From assembly GCF_035690525.1 (NCBI RefSeq), contig NZ_DASSKM010000178.1:1-64000 (forward strand): a stretch of DNA of 64,000 bases. The letters run 5' to 3'. The notes under the pieces are model-generated. The model worked only from the letters and a program-made list of their open reading frames with translations. It was not told where the DNA came from and searched no databases. Every line of letters starts with the position of its first letter. Within the stretch, counting starts at the first letter, position 1. Below, in pieces: positions 25,026 to 33,924 of this stretch. The stretch comes from Salinisphaera sp035690525 (lineage in GTDB: Bacteria > Pseudomonadota > Gammaproteobacteria > Nevskiales > Salinisphaeraceae). The translations under genes were made by a program, and so were the position numbers.

Positions 25026-26117
25026 ATGCCGCGTACCGCAGTCGAACTGGAATATTCCGTCGAATATCTCTCGATTCTCGATGAGAACGGCGATCTGGAC
25101 ACCGAGCTCGAGCCGGATATCGAAGACGACCAGTTGCACAAAATGTTTCGCACCATGCTGCTGTCCCGGCGTTTCGACGAGCGTCTGCTCACGCTGCAAC
25201 GCCAGGGCCGTATCGGAACCTTCGCCCCCGTCAAGGGCCAGGAAGCCTGCCAGATTGGTTCCATGCCGGCGATGCGCGACAGCGACTGGTTCTTGCCCGC
25301 CTTTCGCGAGTTCGCGGCCATGATCTGGCGCGGCTTTCCACTGGCCGAGATCCTGGTATTCGCCGCCGGCTACAACGAAGGCGCGGCGATCCCTGAAGAC
25401 GCCCACGATTTTCCGATCGCAGTGCCGGTCGCCTCGCAAATACCGCATGCCGTGGGAGTGGCTTATGCCTGCCAGTATCGCGAGAGCGATGATGTGGCGA
25501 TCGTGTTCTTCGGCGACGGCGCCACCTCGGAAGGCGACTTCCATGAGGCGATGAACTTCGCCGGCGTGCTCGGCTCCCCGGTCGTCTTTCTCTGTCAGGA
25601 CAACCGCTGGGCGATTTCGCTGCCGCGGGACCAACAAAGCAAGTCGAAGACGCTCGCCCAGAAAGGCCTGGCCTACGGCATGCCCTGTCTGCAGGTGGAC
25701 GGCAACGACATCCTCGCGGTATATGCGGCGACCGCCGAGGCCGTCGAACGCGCCCGCAACGGCGACGGCCCGACCATGATCGAGTGCCTGACCTACCGGC
25801 TGGCCATCCACACCACCGCCGACGACCCCAGCAAGTACCGCGACGAAGAAGAAGTCGAAAAGTGGGAGAAACTTGATCCTTTGCCGCGCTTCCAGAACTA
25901 CATGGTCGAACGCGAGCTGTTATCCGACGACGACATCGACACCATGGAAGACGAGATCAAAGACGAAATCGACCAAGCCTGGAAAGACGCCGAATCCAAA
26001 ATCGAGGAGCTCGGCGGGCCCGAGGTGATGTTCGACTACGTCTACGCCGAGCGACCACCCTATCTCGAAGCCCAGCGCCAGACGTTCCTGGAACTTCGCG
26101 ACCGTGAGGAGGGTTAA
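25026..26117 (+). CDS. pdhA: Pyruvate dehydrogenase E1 component, alpha subunit
   Basis: A 363-residue thiamine-diphosphate enzyme subunit. 'VEYLSILDENGDLD' at the N-terminus, 'RFDERLLTLQRQGRIGTFAPVKGQEACQIGS' and the ThDP motif 'FFGDGATSEGDFHEAMNFAG' with 'CQDNRWAIS' identify the alpha chain of the heterotetrameric E1. The wording is closer to the PDH type of Gram-positives and mitochondria than to the branched-chain enzyme, but branched-chain 2-oxo acid dehydrogenase cannot be excluded. The ATG at 25026 is chosen; an upstream in-frame TTG is also possible. The subunit is 3 bp from the beta gene and opens a four-gene operon. Confidence 0.88.
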   Translation: MPRTAVELEYSVEYLSILDENGDLDTELEPDIEDDQLHKMFRTMLLSRRFDERLLTLQRQGRIGTFAPVKGQEACQIGSMPAMRDSDWFLPAFREFAAMIWRGFPLAEILVFAAGYNEGAAIPEDAHDFPIAVPVASQIPHAVGVAYACQYRESDDVAIVFFGDGATSEGDFHEAMNFAGVLGSPVVFLCQDNRWAISLPRDQQSKSKTLAQKGLAYGMPCLQVDGNDILAVYAATAEAVERARNGDGPTMIECLTYRLAIHTTADDPSKYRDEEEVEKWEKLDPLPRFQNYMVERELLSDDDIDTMEDEIKDEIDQAWKDAESKIEELGGPEVMFDYVYAERPPYLEAQRQTFLELRDREEG

Positions 26118-26120
26118 ACG

Positions 26121-27101
26121 ATGGCCGAACTGAACATGGTAGACGCCATCAATCGGGCGCTGTTCGAGGAAATGGAAAACGACGACAACATCATCGTCCT
26201 CGGCGAGGACGTGGGCGTGGATGGCGGCGTATTCCGCGTCACCGATGGCCTGCTCGAAAAATACGGCGAAAAGCGCGTCATCGATACCCCGGTGGCCGAA
26301 ACCGGCATCACCGGTTTATGCGTCGGCATGGCCGCCGGTGGCCTGCGGCCGGTGCCCGAACTGCAGTTCTCGGGTTTTTCTTATATGGGACTGCACCAAC
26401 TGGAAATGCACGCCGCACGCTTTCGCTGGCGCTCGCGCGGACGCTACGCCATGCCGATCACGGTGCGTATCCCTTATGGCGCCGGTGTGCACGCGCTGGA
26501 ACATCACTCCGATAGCAAGGAAGTGCTCTACGCCCATATCCCCGGGCTCAAGATGGTGATTCCTTCGGGGCCGCGCAACGCCCGCGCGTTGTTGCTGGCC
26601 GCCATCCGCGATCCCGACCCGGTCGTGTTTTTCGAGCCCAAGGCCGCCTACCGGGCGTTCCGCGAAGAGGTGCCCGACGAGGAAGAAACCCTGCCGCTGG
26701 GCCAATCGGAGACCGCGCGCGAAGGCGACGATCTCACCCTCATCGCCTATGGCGCCATGTTACACCGCGCCCTGCAAGCCGCGGATACGTTGTCCGAAGA
26801 AGACGGCGTCGAGGCCGACGTGATCGACCTACTGAGCCTGTCGCCGCTGGACCACGAACGCTTCGCCGAATCGGCGCGGCGCACCGGGCGGGTGGTGATC
26901 GTGCACGAGGCGCACCGCAGCTATGGGCCGGCCGGCGAGATCATCGCGCGGCTGATCGAGGAATCCTTCTGGTATCTGGAAGCCCCGATCCGCCGGGTCA
27001 CCGGCTACGACATCCACGTGCCGTATTTTGCCCGGGAGCAGGCTTATTTACCGGACGCGAGCCGCATTGTCGATGCGGCCCGCGCAGTCCTCAACGATTA
27101 G
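26121..27101 (+). CDS. pdhB: Pyruvate dehydrogenase E1 component, beta subunit
   Basis: A 326-residue transketolase-type subunit. 'NMVDAINRALFEEMENDDNIIVLGEDVGVDGGVFRVTDGL' and 'RVIDTPVAETGITGLCVGMAAGGLRPVPE' are invariant in E1beta. 'GAGVHALEHHSDSKEVLYAHIPGLKMVIPS' and 'VIVHEAHRSYGPAGEI' complete the pattern. It pairs with the alpha subunit to decarboxylate pyruvate and pass the acetyl group to the lipoyl arm of E2. Spacing to the E2 start is 10 bp. Confidence 0.92.
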   Translation: MAELNMVDAINRALFEEMENDDNIIVLGEDVGVDGGVFRVTDGLLEKYGEKRVIDTPVAETGITGLCVGMAAGGLRPVPELQFSGFSYMGLHQLEMHAARFRWRSRGRYAMPITVRIPYGAGVHALEHHSDSKEVLYAHIPGLKMVIPSGPRNARALLLAAIRDPDPVVFFEPKAAYRAFREEVPDEEETLPLGQSETAREGDDLTLIAYGAMLHRALQAADTLSEEDGVEADVIDLLSLSPLDHERFAESARRTGRVVIVHEAHRSYGPAGEIIARLIEESFWYLEAPIRRVTGYDIHVPYFAREQAYLPDASRIVDAARAVLND

Positions 27102-27111
27102 CGAGCGTCCC

Positions 27112-28665
27112 ATGAGTCAGGAATTCAAGTTCAGCGACCCCGGCGAGGGGCTCCAGGAAGCCGAAATCCTGGAGGTGCACGTCAGCGAAGGCGATACCGT
27201 CAACGACGGCGACACCGTGCTCACGGTGGAAACCGACAAGGCCAATACCGATGTCCCGGCGCCGTTTTCCGGCACCGTCGAAGAGGTTCGCGTGTCCGAA
27301 GGCGACATGGTCGAAGTCGGCGATGTGTTGCTGACCTACGACGAGGGCGGTGAATCCGGCGGCGAAGAAGAAAGCGAGGACAGCAAAGAACAGGCATCCG
27401 AAAGCGAGGAATCCGGCGAAGACAAACAAGCCAAGGAAGACCGCGACGAGGAAGACGAAGAAAGCGATAAAGAGCAGGAAAAGGAAAAACAGGAATCAGG
27501 GAAAAAGCAGGATCGAGATAAGAGCGATAAAAATAAGGACGATAAGGATAAAGGCGACAAGAAAGAGCAAGACAAGGACGAAGAAGAAAAATCGGAGTCG
27601 TCCGAGGAAGAGTCGTCCGAGGATAAGCAGGAATCGAAAAAACAAGAATCCAGCCGCGAGCCGGTGCCGGCCGCTCCCAGCACCCGGCGTCTGGCCCGCG
27701 AAAAAGGCGTCGATCTGCACGACATCGAGCCCAGCGGCAAAGATGGTCGCGTGACCGCCGAAGACGTCGAGGCGGCCGCCGGCTCCGCCGAGCGCGAACA
27801 GGAAAGCCGCGAACAGGAAAGCCGCGAACAGGACAGCCGCGAACAGGACAGCCGCGAACAGGATGGCAAGAAACGCAAAAGCGCCGGCGGCGGCTCGGCG
27901 CTCATACCCGGCGCCGGCGAGGCGCCCAGCCTGCCGGACTTCAGCCAATGGGGCGAAATTGAGCGTGCGCCGCTGCGTTCGATCCGCCGCGCCACCGCCC
28001 AAAACATGGCTCGCTCGTGGGGCCAGATCCCGCACGTCTATCACCAGGACATCGCCGATGTCACCGAACTCGAGCGTTTCCGGCGCTCGCACGAGGAGGC
28101 GGCCCAAGCCCAGCGCGGCAAGTTCACCCTTACAGTGCTGATGATGAAAGCGCTGGTGTCGACGCTCAAGCAGTTCCCGCGTTTCAATGCCAGCCTGGAC
28201 GTGGAAAACCAGGAGATCGTGCTCAAGCGCTATTTCCATATCGGCCTGGCCGTGGCTACCGACCGCGGCCTGCTGGTGCCGGTGATCCGCGACGTGGACC
28301 AGAAAAACCTGATCGAGTTGTCCGCGGAAGCGCTCGACATCGCCCGCAAGACACGCAACGGCGAGATCAAGCGCGAGGACATGATGGGCGGGTCCATGAC
28401 CGTGACCAACCCCGGCGCGATGGGCGGGTCCTCGCTCACGCCGTTGATCAACCATCCGCAGGTGGCGATCCTCGGCATGGGGCAAGCGCGGCTGGAACCC
28501 GTGGTCCACGGTGATCTCGATGCCTACGAGGTCAAGCCCCGGCTGCGCCTGCCGCTGATCCTCGGCTTCGACCACCGGGTCAACGACGGCGCCGACGCGG
28601 CCCAGTTCGTCACCACCCTGATCCGCACCCTGGCCGATCCCGAATCGTTACTCCTCAATATCTAA
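27112..28665 (+). CDS. pdhC: Dihydrolipoyllysine acetyltransferase (E2) with long charged linkers
   Basis: A 517-residue core subunit. One lipoyl domain (about 3-78) has the lipoylated K43 in 'ETDKANTDVPAPFSG'. The peripheral subunit-binding domain (about 184-222) reads 'STRRLAREKGVDLHDIEPSGKDGRVTAEDVEAA', and the catalytic domain (about 283-517) has H488 in 'DHRVNDG'. The odd part is the linker at about 79-183, made almost only of E, K, D, S, Q and G in place of the usual Ala/Pro-rich swinging arm. A second linker (about 225-257) contains five tandem REQ(E/D)(S/G)-type units. The ATG at 27112 is the start because the lipoyl domain begins there. Reading frame and domains are intact, so the linker is genuine protein. 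Confidence 0.92.
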   Translation: MSQEFKFSDPGEGLQEAEILEVHVSEGDTVNDGDTVLTVETDKANTDVPAPFSGTVEEVRVSEGDMVEVGDVLLTYDEGGESGGEEESEDSKEQASESEESGEDKQAKEDRDEEDEESDKEQEKEKQESGKKQDRDKSDKNKDDKDKGDKKEQDKDEEEKSESSEEESSEDKQESKKQESSREPVPAAPSTRRLAREKGVDLHDIEPSGKDGRVTAEDVEAAAGSAEREQESREQESREQDSREQDSREQDGKKRKSAGGGSALIPGAGEAPSLPDFSQWGEIERAPLRSIRRATAQNMARSWGQIPHVYHQDIADVTELERFRRSHEEAAQAQRGKFTLTVLMMKALVSTLKQFPRFNASLDVENQEIVLKRYFHIGLAVATDRGLLVPVIRDVDQKNLIELSAEALDIARKTRNGEIKREDMMGGSMTVTNPGAMGGSSLTPLINHPQVAILGMGQARLEPVVHGDLDAYEVKPRLRLPLILGFDHRVNDGADAAQFVTTLIRTLADPESLLLNI

Positions 28666-28671
28666 ATCGTC

Positions 28672-30078
28672 ATGGCCGAGAACGACATCCCGCAACACAC
28701 CGATGTCCTGGTCATCGGCGCCGGCCCCGGCGGTTATGCCGCCGCGTTCGAGGCGGTGCGCCACGGCCTCGACGTCACTCTGGTCAACGAAGAGGAGGCG
28801 CTGGGGGGCGTGTGTCTGCGCCGCGGCTGTATCCCTTCCAAAACGCTGCTTCATCTCAACGAATTGGTGCACGCCACCGAGGCGGCCGCGTCCGTCGGCC
28901 TGACCTTCGAGCCGCCTCAGGTGGACCTGGACACGATTCGGGAGCACAAGGACAGCGTCATCGGCCAGCTCACCGGCGGTGTGGCGCAGTTGTGCCAGCA
29001 GCGCGGCGTGCGCGTGATCCAGGCGCGGGCGACGTTCGAAAACAACCGCACGGTGCGGATCGAGGGCGAACAGGAGGCGACCGTGTCCTTCGGGCACGCC
29101 ATCATCGCCGCCGGCGCGCGGCCCACCGCCTTACCCGGCGTGGATTTCGGCGGGCGGATCATGAGTTCGAAAGAGGCCCTGGATCTGGAGGACATCCCCA
29201 ATTCGCTGCTGGTCATCGGCGGCGGCTACATCGGCCTGGAGATGGGCATGGTCTATCAGGCGCTGGGCAGCCAGGTGACGCTGGCCGAGATGACCGACCG
29301 GCTGATGCCCGGCGCCGACGCGGATCTGGTCGAGCCGCTGGCCAAGACCGTGGACGAGCTGTTCGAGGCGGTGCACCTGAACACCCAGGTCAGCGATCTG
29401 CAAGCCTCCGGCGACGGGGTCGATGTCACCCTTGATAGCGGCGAGGATTCCATGCAGGAACGCTTCGACCGGGTGCTGATCGCCATCGGCCGCCAGCCGA
29501 ACACCGACACCCTCAATCTGGAGGCCACCGACATCGCCCTCGACGACCACGGTTTTATCCGCGTGGACGGCACGCGCCGCACCGAGGTCGACAACATCTA
29601 CGCCATCGGCGACGCCGCCGGCGGCATGTTGCTGGCCCACGAGGCCATGCACGAAGGCAAGGTCGCGGCCAGGGCCATCGCCGGCCAGAATGCGGTCTTC
29701 GATGCGCGCGCGGTACCCGCGGTGGTGTTCACCGATCCGCAGGTGGCCTGGTGTGGGCTCACCGAGCAGCAGATCGAGGCCGAGACCCGTAACGTCAAGA
29801 TCCTGCGTTTTCCTTGGCAGGCTTCCGGACGCGCCATCACCATGGGCGCGAGCCAAGGGCTGACCAAGCTGCTCACCGACGCCGATACCGGCCGCGTGCT
29901 GGGCGCGGGTATCGTCGGCCCGCAAGCCGAATCATTAATCGCCGAAGCGGTGCTCGCGATCGAGATGGGGGCCACCGCCGAGGACATGGCGCTGTCCATC
30001 CACCCCCACCCCACGCTCACGGAAACCCTTGGCGAGGGCGCCGAGCTGTTTCTGGGCCAGGCGACCCATTACGGCTAG
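28672..30078 (+). CDS. lpdA: Dihydrolipoyl dehydrogenase (E3)
   Basis: A 468-residue flavoprotein disulfide reductase that re-oxidises dihydrolipoamide and reduces NAD+. It has an FAD motif 'DVLVIGAGPGGYAAAFEA', the redox-active pair C48/C53 in 'GGVCLRRGCIPSKTLLHL', an NAD motif 'LLVIGGGYIGLEMGMVYQALG', 'YAIGDAAGGMLLAHEAMHEGKVAA', and the C-terminal catalytic 'HPHPTLTETL'. It has no N-terminal lipoyl domain, unlike some PDH E3s. It begins 6 bp after E2 and closes the operon. An 'ATACCAACC' repeat element starts 8 bp after the stop. Confidence 0.95.
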   Translation: MAENDIPQHTDVLVIGAGPGGYAAAFEAVRHGLDVTLVNEEEALGGVCLRRGCIPSKTLLHLNELVHATEAAASVGLTFEPPQVDLDTIREHKDSVIGQLTGGVAQLCQQRGVRVIQARATFENNRTVRIEGEQEATVSFGHAIIAAGARPTALPGVDFGGRIMSSKEALDLEDIPNSLLVIGGGYIGLEMGMVYQALGSQVTLAEMTDRLMPGADADLVEPLAKTVDELFEAVHLNTQVSDLQASGDGVDVTLDSGEDSMQERFDRVLIAIGRQPNTDTLNLEATDIALDDHGFIRVDGTRRTEVDNIYAIGDAAGGMLLAHEAMHEGKVAARAIAGQNAVFDARAVPAVVFTDPQVAWCGLTEQQIEAETRNVKILRFPWQASGRAITMGASQGLTKLLTDADTGRVLGAGIVGPQAESLIAEAVLAIEMGATAEDMALSIHPHPTLTETLGEGAELFLGQATHYG

Positions 30079-30085
30079 ACGCCTT

Positions 30086-30263
30086 ATACCAACCTGCAAA
30101 AGCAATGACCTACCGGTCAAAAATAGTCCGCAAATAAACGCAAACGCACGCGAATAAGACGCGCTTATACGCTTTATCTTGCTTTCATTCGCGTTTATTG
30201 GCGTTCATTCGCGGACGAATTCCGGCTTCATGAAGATCGATCAATCTTTATGAGGGCTGGTAT
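30086..30263. repeat. Dispersed MITE-like element, copy 1
   Basis: A 178-bp element with imperfect terminal inverted repeats: ATACCAACC at 30086-30094 and GGCTGGTAT at 30255-30263. It has a central long palindrome beginning GTCCGCAAATAAACGC and ending GTTCATTCGCGGAC, built from variants of CGCRAAYRAACGC. The right flank holds TTCATGAAGATCGATCAATC. It sits between the convergent lpdA and PEP-CTERM genes, and its last base belongs to the stop codon of the latter. Further copies are at 50159-50323 and 62273-62445. It encodes nothing. Confidence 0.8.
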
Positions 30264-31075
30264 CAGCCCCGCTGCCCGCGTGCCCGGCGCCGGCAGGCGA
30301 TCGTGATCAGGCCCAGCGCGAGCGCGAACAGCGCCAGATTGCCCGGCGCCGGTACCGGTGTCGACGGTTCGCCGTTGCCGCTGCCGCCGCCACTTATCTC
30401 AATCTGATCAGGGCCGCCGAAGCGCAGATCGCTCACCGCGAATCCACCCGGGGTCGCGCCGGTGCGGGTGATCTGGACACCGGCGATCGCCGCGCTGCCG
30501 TCGTCGCTGGCCAGGGCTAGAAACGAGTAGCCGAGCGCGTCATTGACGATCGATGCCAGAATGGAGCCGTCGCGACCGAAAGCGGTCAGGCGTTCGGCGC
30601 CGGAGTCGGTGGCGAATCCCGCCATCACGCCGACAGCGGCTTGATCCGTGCCGAAGAGAATGGAGATTGGGCCGGTGAACCGGGGCGAGCCCGACAGCAC
30701 GTGATCGTCCGGCGCGCTGGTATCGAGGGTGACAAACGTGGGTTCGGCGCCGGCATCAAGGGTCAGCGTGCCGCTCGGCTGTCCGTCCAGGCAGCCGAGC
30801 GCGCCGCAACTTGCGACCGTGCCCCGGGATTGGCCGACGAAATAGCCGCCGAACATAACCGAGGTACCACCCGGTAGGCCGGGGGCGGGCTGGAACGTCG
30901 GATTGGCGACGTTCAATGGCAGGCCGTCGAACCCGATCGACGGCGCGCTGTTCTTGAAGACGTCGATGCCCGCCTTGATGACGGTCGCCCCGGCCGGGCC
31001 GGCGCCCGCGATCAACGCAAAACAGACCAGGCTGATAAGTACGCGGCGGTGAAGGCGAGCATGCGGATTTGACAT
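30263..31075 (-). CDS. PEP-CTERM-type secreted protein
   Basis: A 270-residue exported protein with a signal peptide ('RRVLISLVCFALIAGAGPAGA') and an all-beta, Gly/Ser-rich middle. A C-terminal sorting tail has a short proline motif 'PVPAPG', a hydrophobic helix 'LALFALALGLITIA' and a basic 'CRRRARGQRG' end. This three-part tail is the PEP-CTERM/VPxxP type processed by exosortases in EPS-producing bacteria. No exosortase gene is visible here. The ATG at 31075 is used; a TTG 36 bp upstream is the only in-frame alternative. It is divergent from the riboswitch-controlled secreted protein, so both may belong to extracellular matrix biology. Confidence 0.7.
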   Translation of the reverse strand: MSNPHARLHRRVLISLVCFALIAGAGPAGATVIKAGIDVFKNSAPSIGFDGLPLNVANPTFQPAPGLPGGTSVMFGGYFVGQSRGTVASCGALGCLDGQPSGTLTLDAGAEPTFVTLDTSAPDDHVLSGSPRFTGPISILFGTDQAAVGVMAGFATDSGAERLTAFGRDGSILASIVNDALGYSFLALASDDGSAAIAGVQITRTGATPGGFAVSDLRFGGPDQIEISGGGSGNGEPSTPVPAPGNLALFALALGLITIACRRRARGQRG

Positions 31076-31273
31076 TGGAGACGGTGTTACAGTTTGGCTG
31101 TCATAAATCAATAAGCAATTTTCCTGCCGAAATTTTAAGTAACTGTATACAATACGAAATTAACTAACCCCGGGGTGTCTTTACCGCTATCTTGTTAAAA
31201 AAGCCGACGATGCGTTCATAAACGCGCCGGCCGTGCGAACGTTGACGCTACGGCGACCGGGGGCTATGGTCCC

Positions 31274-31368
31274 CGCGAGTCAAAGGCATCGCCGCACGAA
31301 AGTCGGCTGCGCAAAGCCACGGGTCTAAAACGCCTGCAACGGGCGTTATGACGGCCGGGCCGTCTCGT
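31274..31368 (+). promoter_or_regulatory. Cyclic-di-GMP-I (GEMM-I) riboswitch
   Basis: The RNA carries the conserved GEMM-I core GCGCAAAGCCACGGGTCTAAA (31309-31329, quoted in two parts: GCGCAAAGCCAC and GGGTCTAAA). A P3-type stem follows (ACGCC/GGCGT at about 31330-31347), then ATGACGGCCGGGCCGTC at 31348-31364, equivalent to the family's ATGGYAGCYGGGTTGCC. The upstream arm includes TCAAAGGC near 31280 and a short stem GCCG/CGGC, with CGAG/CTCG able to close the base. This is the layout of the class I c-di-GMP aptamer (for example Vc2 of Vibrio). It lies 80 bp before the start of the large secreted protein gene. A hairpin at 31378-31414 (GGCTGC..GGCG with CGCCGCAGCC) may be the expression platform. 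Boundaries are approximate. Confidence 0.8.
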
Positions 31369-31447
31369 TCGTTCACGGGCTGCCCGGCGATACGAGTCGC
31401 AAGCCGCCGCAGCCTCACCCATAACGACAAAACGCGTAGGGGTAGAG

Positions 31448-33793
31448 ATGCGATACATGCTGGTGGCTGCTGCGGCCGTGCTCGCAGTGAATACGACGGC
31501 GTTCGCGGCCGGTGCCGCGAACACTTATGTGGTGAGCGGCTACTCGGCGGCCGCTTCGACGACCGATCCCGTGGGCAGCTATTCCTCCGGTGGTTCGACC
31601 ACCGACCCGGTGGGGAGCAGCGCGGGGGTACCGGGGCATTTGACGTACGGCGTCGTCGCGACTTATGGCTCGAATGGCGGTTCGTCGGACGACGACTCTT
31701 CTTCGGATGACGATACGTCGGGCGGTCCGCCGCCGCCGGCAGGTGATCAGGCCATCGTCGCGCTCAAGGTGGAACGCGTCTCCGGCCAGCGGACAGACGG
31801 CCGCATGGTGACATTCGGCCAAGTCTTCAAACAGGGCGATGTGCCCGACGGCCGGTCCGTGACCGCCGAGGTGGGTGGCCGGGCGATCCCGACCCAGGTC
31901 GATCCCAAGGCCACTTGGGACGACGGATCGCTGCGGCACGCCGTGATCACGATTCGTCTTCCCGACGCGCCGGGCGCAAGCGGCACCACGGTCCAGTTGG
32001 TCAAAACCCAGGCGAGCGACCGCTCGAAATCCGCGCTGACTATCGGCGATCTGTTGGCCACCGATTTTGCCGGCCGGGTATCCATCCGCGGCCAGGGCGG
32101 GCGTCGTCAGACCAATGCCCGGCGGTTGCTGCGTGAGGTGGCCCAGTCGGGCGGCTGTGCGCGCTGGTCACGCGAGTGCAAACACTGGCTGTCCGGGCCG
32201 CTGGTCTCGGAATGGATCGTCGGTGGGCCGGTGGCCGGCGGCCACGGATCGGGGACGCCGAATCTGGCGGTCTATTTCAATATCCGTGCCTACGCCGGGC
32301 CCAACGGCGGGATCGAGCGCGCGCGCGTGGATACCGTGGTGGAAAACGATTGGGCCTATGTGGCCGATCCACGGAACCTGCACTACACGGCGGATATAAA
32401 GGTCGGCGGGCAGCATTATCGCGTGCCCGGATTGACGCACTATCGCCAGGCGCGTTGGCATCACGTGCTCTGGTGGCACGGCGATCCGGGGCTGTACGCC
32501 CGGATCGACACCGATTATCTGCAGGCCACGAAAGCGATCTCAGAGTACGCCGATATTGCGCCGGACACCGGCTTTTTGAATTCGCGCCCCCAGCAGTTTC
32601 CACCGATGAGCAACGGCAATCAGACGGCCTATATGGGCGACGCCGGAGCCCAGGCCGCCATCGGCCCGTTGCCGCGCTGGAGTTCGACCTTCGCGGTTTC
32701 GGGCAACTACCATGCATTCCGCTGGATGCTGGCCAACGACAGCGCCGTCGGCAGTTACAGCTTTCATTATCGCGATCGCGAGACCGGACGGCCGCTCACG
32801 ATTACCCGGCATCCGTACGTCACCATCGCGGATTACAACCATGCCAGCCGTGCCGGTGGGCGGTTCGCCCGCGATCTGCTGCCGGACTGCCACGGCGATT
32901 GTTCCTCGCCGTATACATACAATATCGCCCACCAGCCCTCGATCGGCTATCTGGCCTATCTGGTCACCGGCGATTTCTACTATCTCGAGGAGATGCAGTT
33001 CGCCGCCGCCTACGACGAACTCTGGGCCAATCCGTCGTACCGCGAGCATGCCCGTGGCATATTGCGCGGTGCTCAGGGACAGGTGCGGGCCCAGGCCTGG
33101 GCGCTGCGCGATATCAGCGATGCCGCTTTCGCCACCCCCGACCGGGACCCGATGAAGCCCTATTTCCAGGGCCTGATCAAAAATATCCTGAGCGACTACA
33201 ACGACTACTACGTCGGCACCGGTGTGAATCCGCTGCATACGCTGGTCGGCAACCAGGCCATCCGTTACCCGAGCCACGGACGCGAGAAGGTAGCCATCGC
33301 GCCCTGGCAGGCTGATTTCTTCACCTGGGCGGTCGGCCATGCCGCCGAACAGGGTATGCCGGGCGCCGAATCGTTTCTGAGTTGGCTGGCGCCGTTTCAG
33401 ATTCAGCGCATGACCGGCTGGATCGGCAAGCCCGATTCCGGCTTCTGTTGGCTGGAGGCCTCAACTTATACCCTGCAACTGCGGGACAGCCGGAACAGCC
33501 CGATTTATTCGGACATGAGCGAGGTCTATCAGGCCAACTTTCCGCGTCTCGTGGGTCTCGATTGCAACAGCCCGAGCATGGTCCGGCGCATCGGTTCGGA
33601 TAAGCTGGGCGAAATGGTGGGGTTCCCGTCCTCGCCGGCCGGTTTTCCCGCCAATTTCCAAATTGGGCTCGCGATGGCCGTCGAGAGCGGCGCCGACCAG
33701 GCCGGCAAGGCATGGCAGCTGTTCGAAAACCGGCAGAGCCAGCCGGACTACAGCAATTATCCGAACTTCGCGGTCGTGCCCCGTAATCAGTAA
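31448..33793 (+). CDS. Large secreted protein, putative polysaccharide-active (YetA/PcRGLX-like)
   Basis: A 781-residue exported protein. The signal peptide spans residues 1-21. The N-terminal part repeats 'STTDPVGS', then has an acidic Ser/Asp linker with PPPP (78-98), which looks like a flexible tether. The mature domain opens 'ALKVERVSGQRTDGRMVTFGQVFKQGDVPDG', similar to the beta-domain at the start of YetA/rhamnogalacturonan exolyase-like proteins. A long helical part rich in Trp, Tyr and His follows ('YRQARWHHVLWWHGDP', 'HQPSIGYLAYLVTGDFYYLEEMQFAAAYDEL'), typical of alpha/alpha-barrel glycan enzymes. Catalytic residues cannot be assigned. Control by the GEMM-I riboswitch suggests a role in biofilm matrix remodelling (inference). 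A terminator follows. Confidence 0.6.
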   Translation: MRYMLVAAAAVLAVNTTAFAAGAANTYVVSGYSAAASTTDPVGSYSSGGSTTDPVGSSAGVPGHLTYGVVATYGSNGGSSDDDSSSDDDTSGGPPPPAGDQAIVALKVERVSGQRTDGRMVTFGQVFKQGDVPDGRSVTAEVGGRAIPTQVDPKATWDDGSLRHAVITIRLPDAPGASGTTVQLVKTQASDRSKSALTIGDLLATDFAGRVSIRGQGGRRQTNARRLLREVAQSGGCARWSRECKHWLSGPLVSEWIVGGPVAGGHGSGTPNLAVYFNIRAYAGPNGGIERARVDTVVENDWAYVADPRNLHYTADIKVGGQHYRVPGLTHYRQARWHHVLWWHGDPGLYARIDTDYLQATKAISEYADIAPDTGFLNSRPQQFPPMSNGNQTAYMGDAGAQAAIGPLPRWSSTFAVSGNYHAFRWMLANDSAVGSYSFHYRDRETGRPLTITRHPYVTIADYNHASRAGGRFARDLLPDCHGDCSSPYTYNIAHQPSIGYLAYLVTGDFYYLEEMQFAAAYDELWANPSYREHARGILRGAQGQVRAQAWALRDISDAAFATPDRDPMKPYFQGLIKNILSDYNDYYVGTGVNPLHTLVGNQAIRYPSHGREKVAIAPWQADFFTWAVGHAAEQGMPGAESFLSWLAPFQIQRMTGWIGKPDSGFCWLEASTYTLQLRDSRNSPIYSDMSEVYQANFPRLVGLDCNSPSMVRRIGSDKLGEMVGFPSSPAGFPANFQIGLAMAVESGADQAGKAWQLFENRQSQPDYSNYPNFAVVPRNQ

Positions 33794-33799
33794 AGCCCG

Positions 33800-33831
33800 A
33801 AGCCGGTTCGTTGGACCAGCGAGCCGGTTTT
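33800..33831 (+). terminator. Terminator after the secreted protein gene
   Basis: Imperfect stem AAGCCGGTTCGTTGG / CCAGCGAGCCGGTT (33800-33814 with 33817-33830; G-T pairs and one bulge) followed by T's. It starts 7 bp past the stop. The remainder of the 438-bp gap to 34231 holds a palindromic repeat, a gene fragment and half of a dispersed repeat. Confidence 0.65.
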
Positions 33832-33924
33832 GTACCAGACCTCGTAAAGGCAAAACGGCACCGCGGCCGGGCGCGCCAGGCGCTGAGGATCTGATCCGCA
33901 GTGAAGGTTTCATAGAAAAATCTT

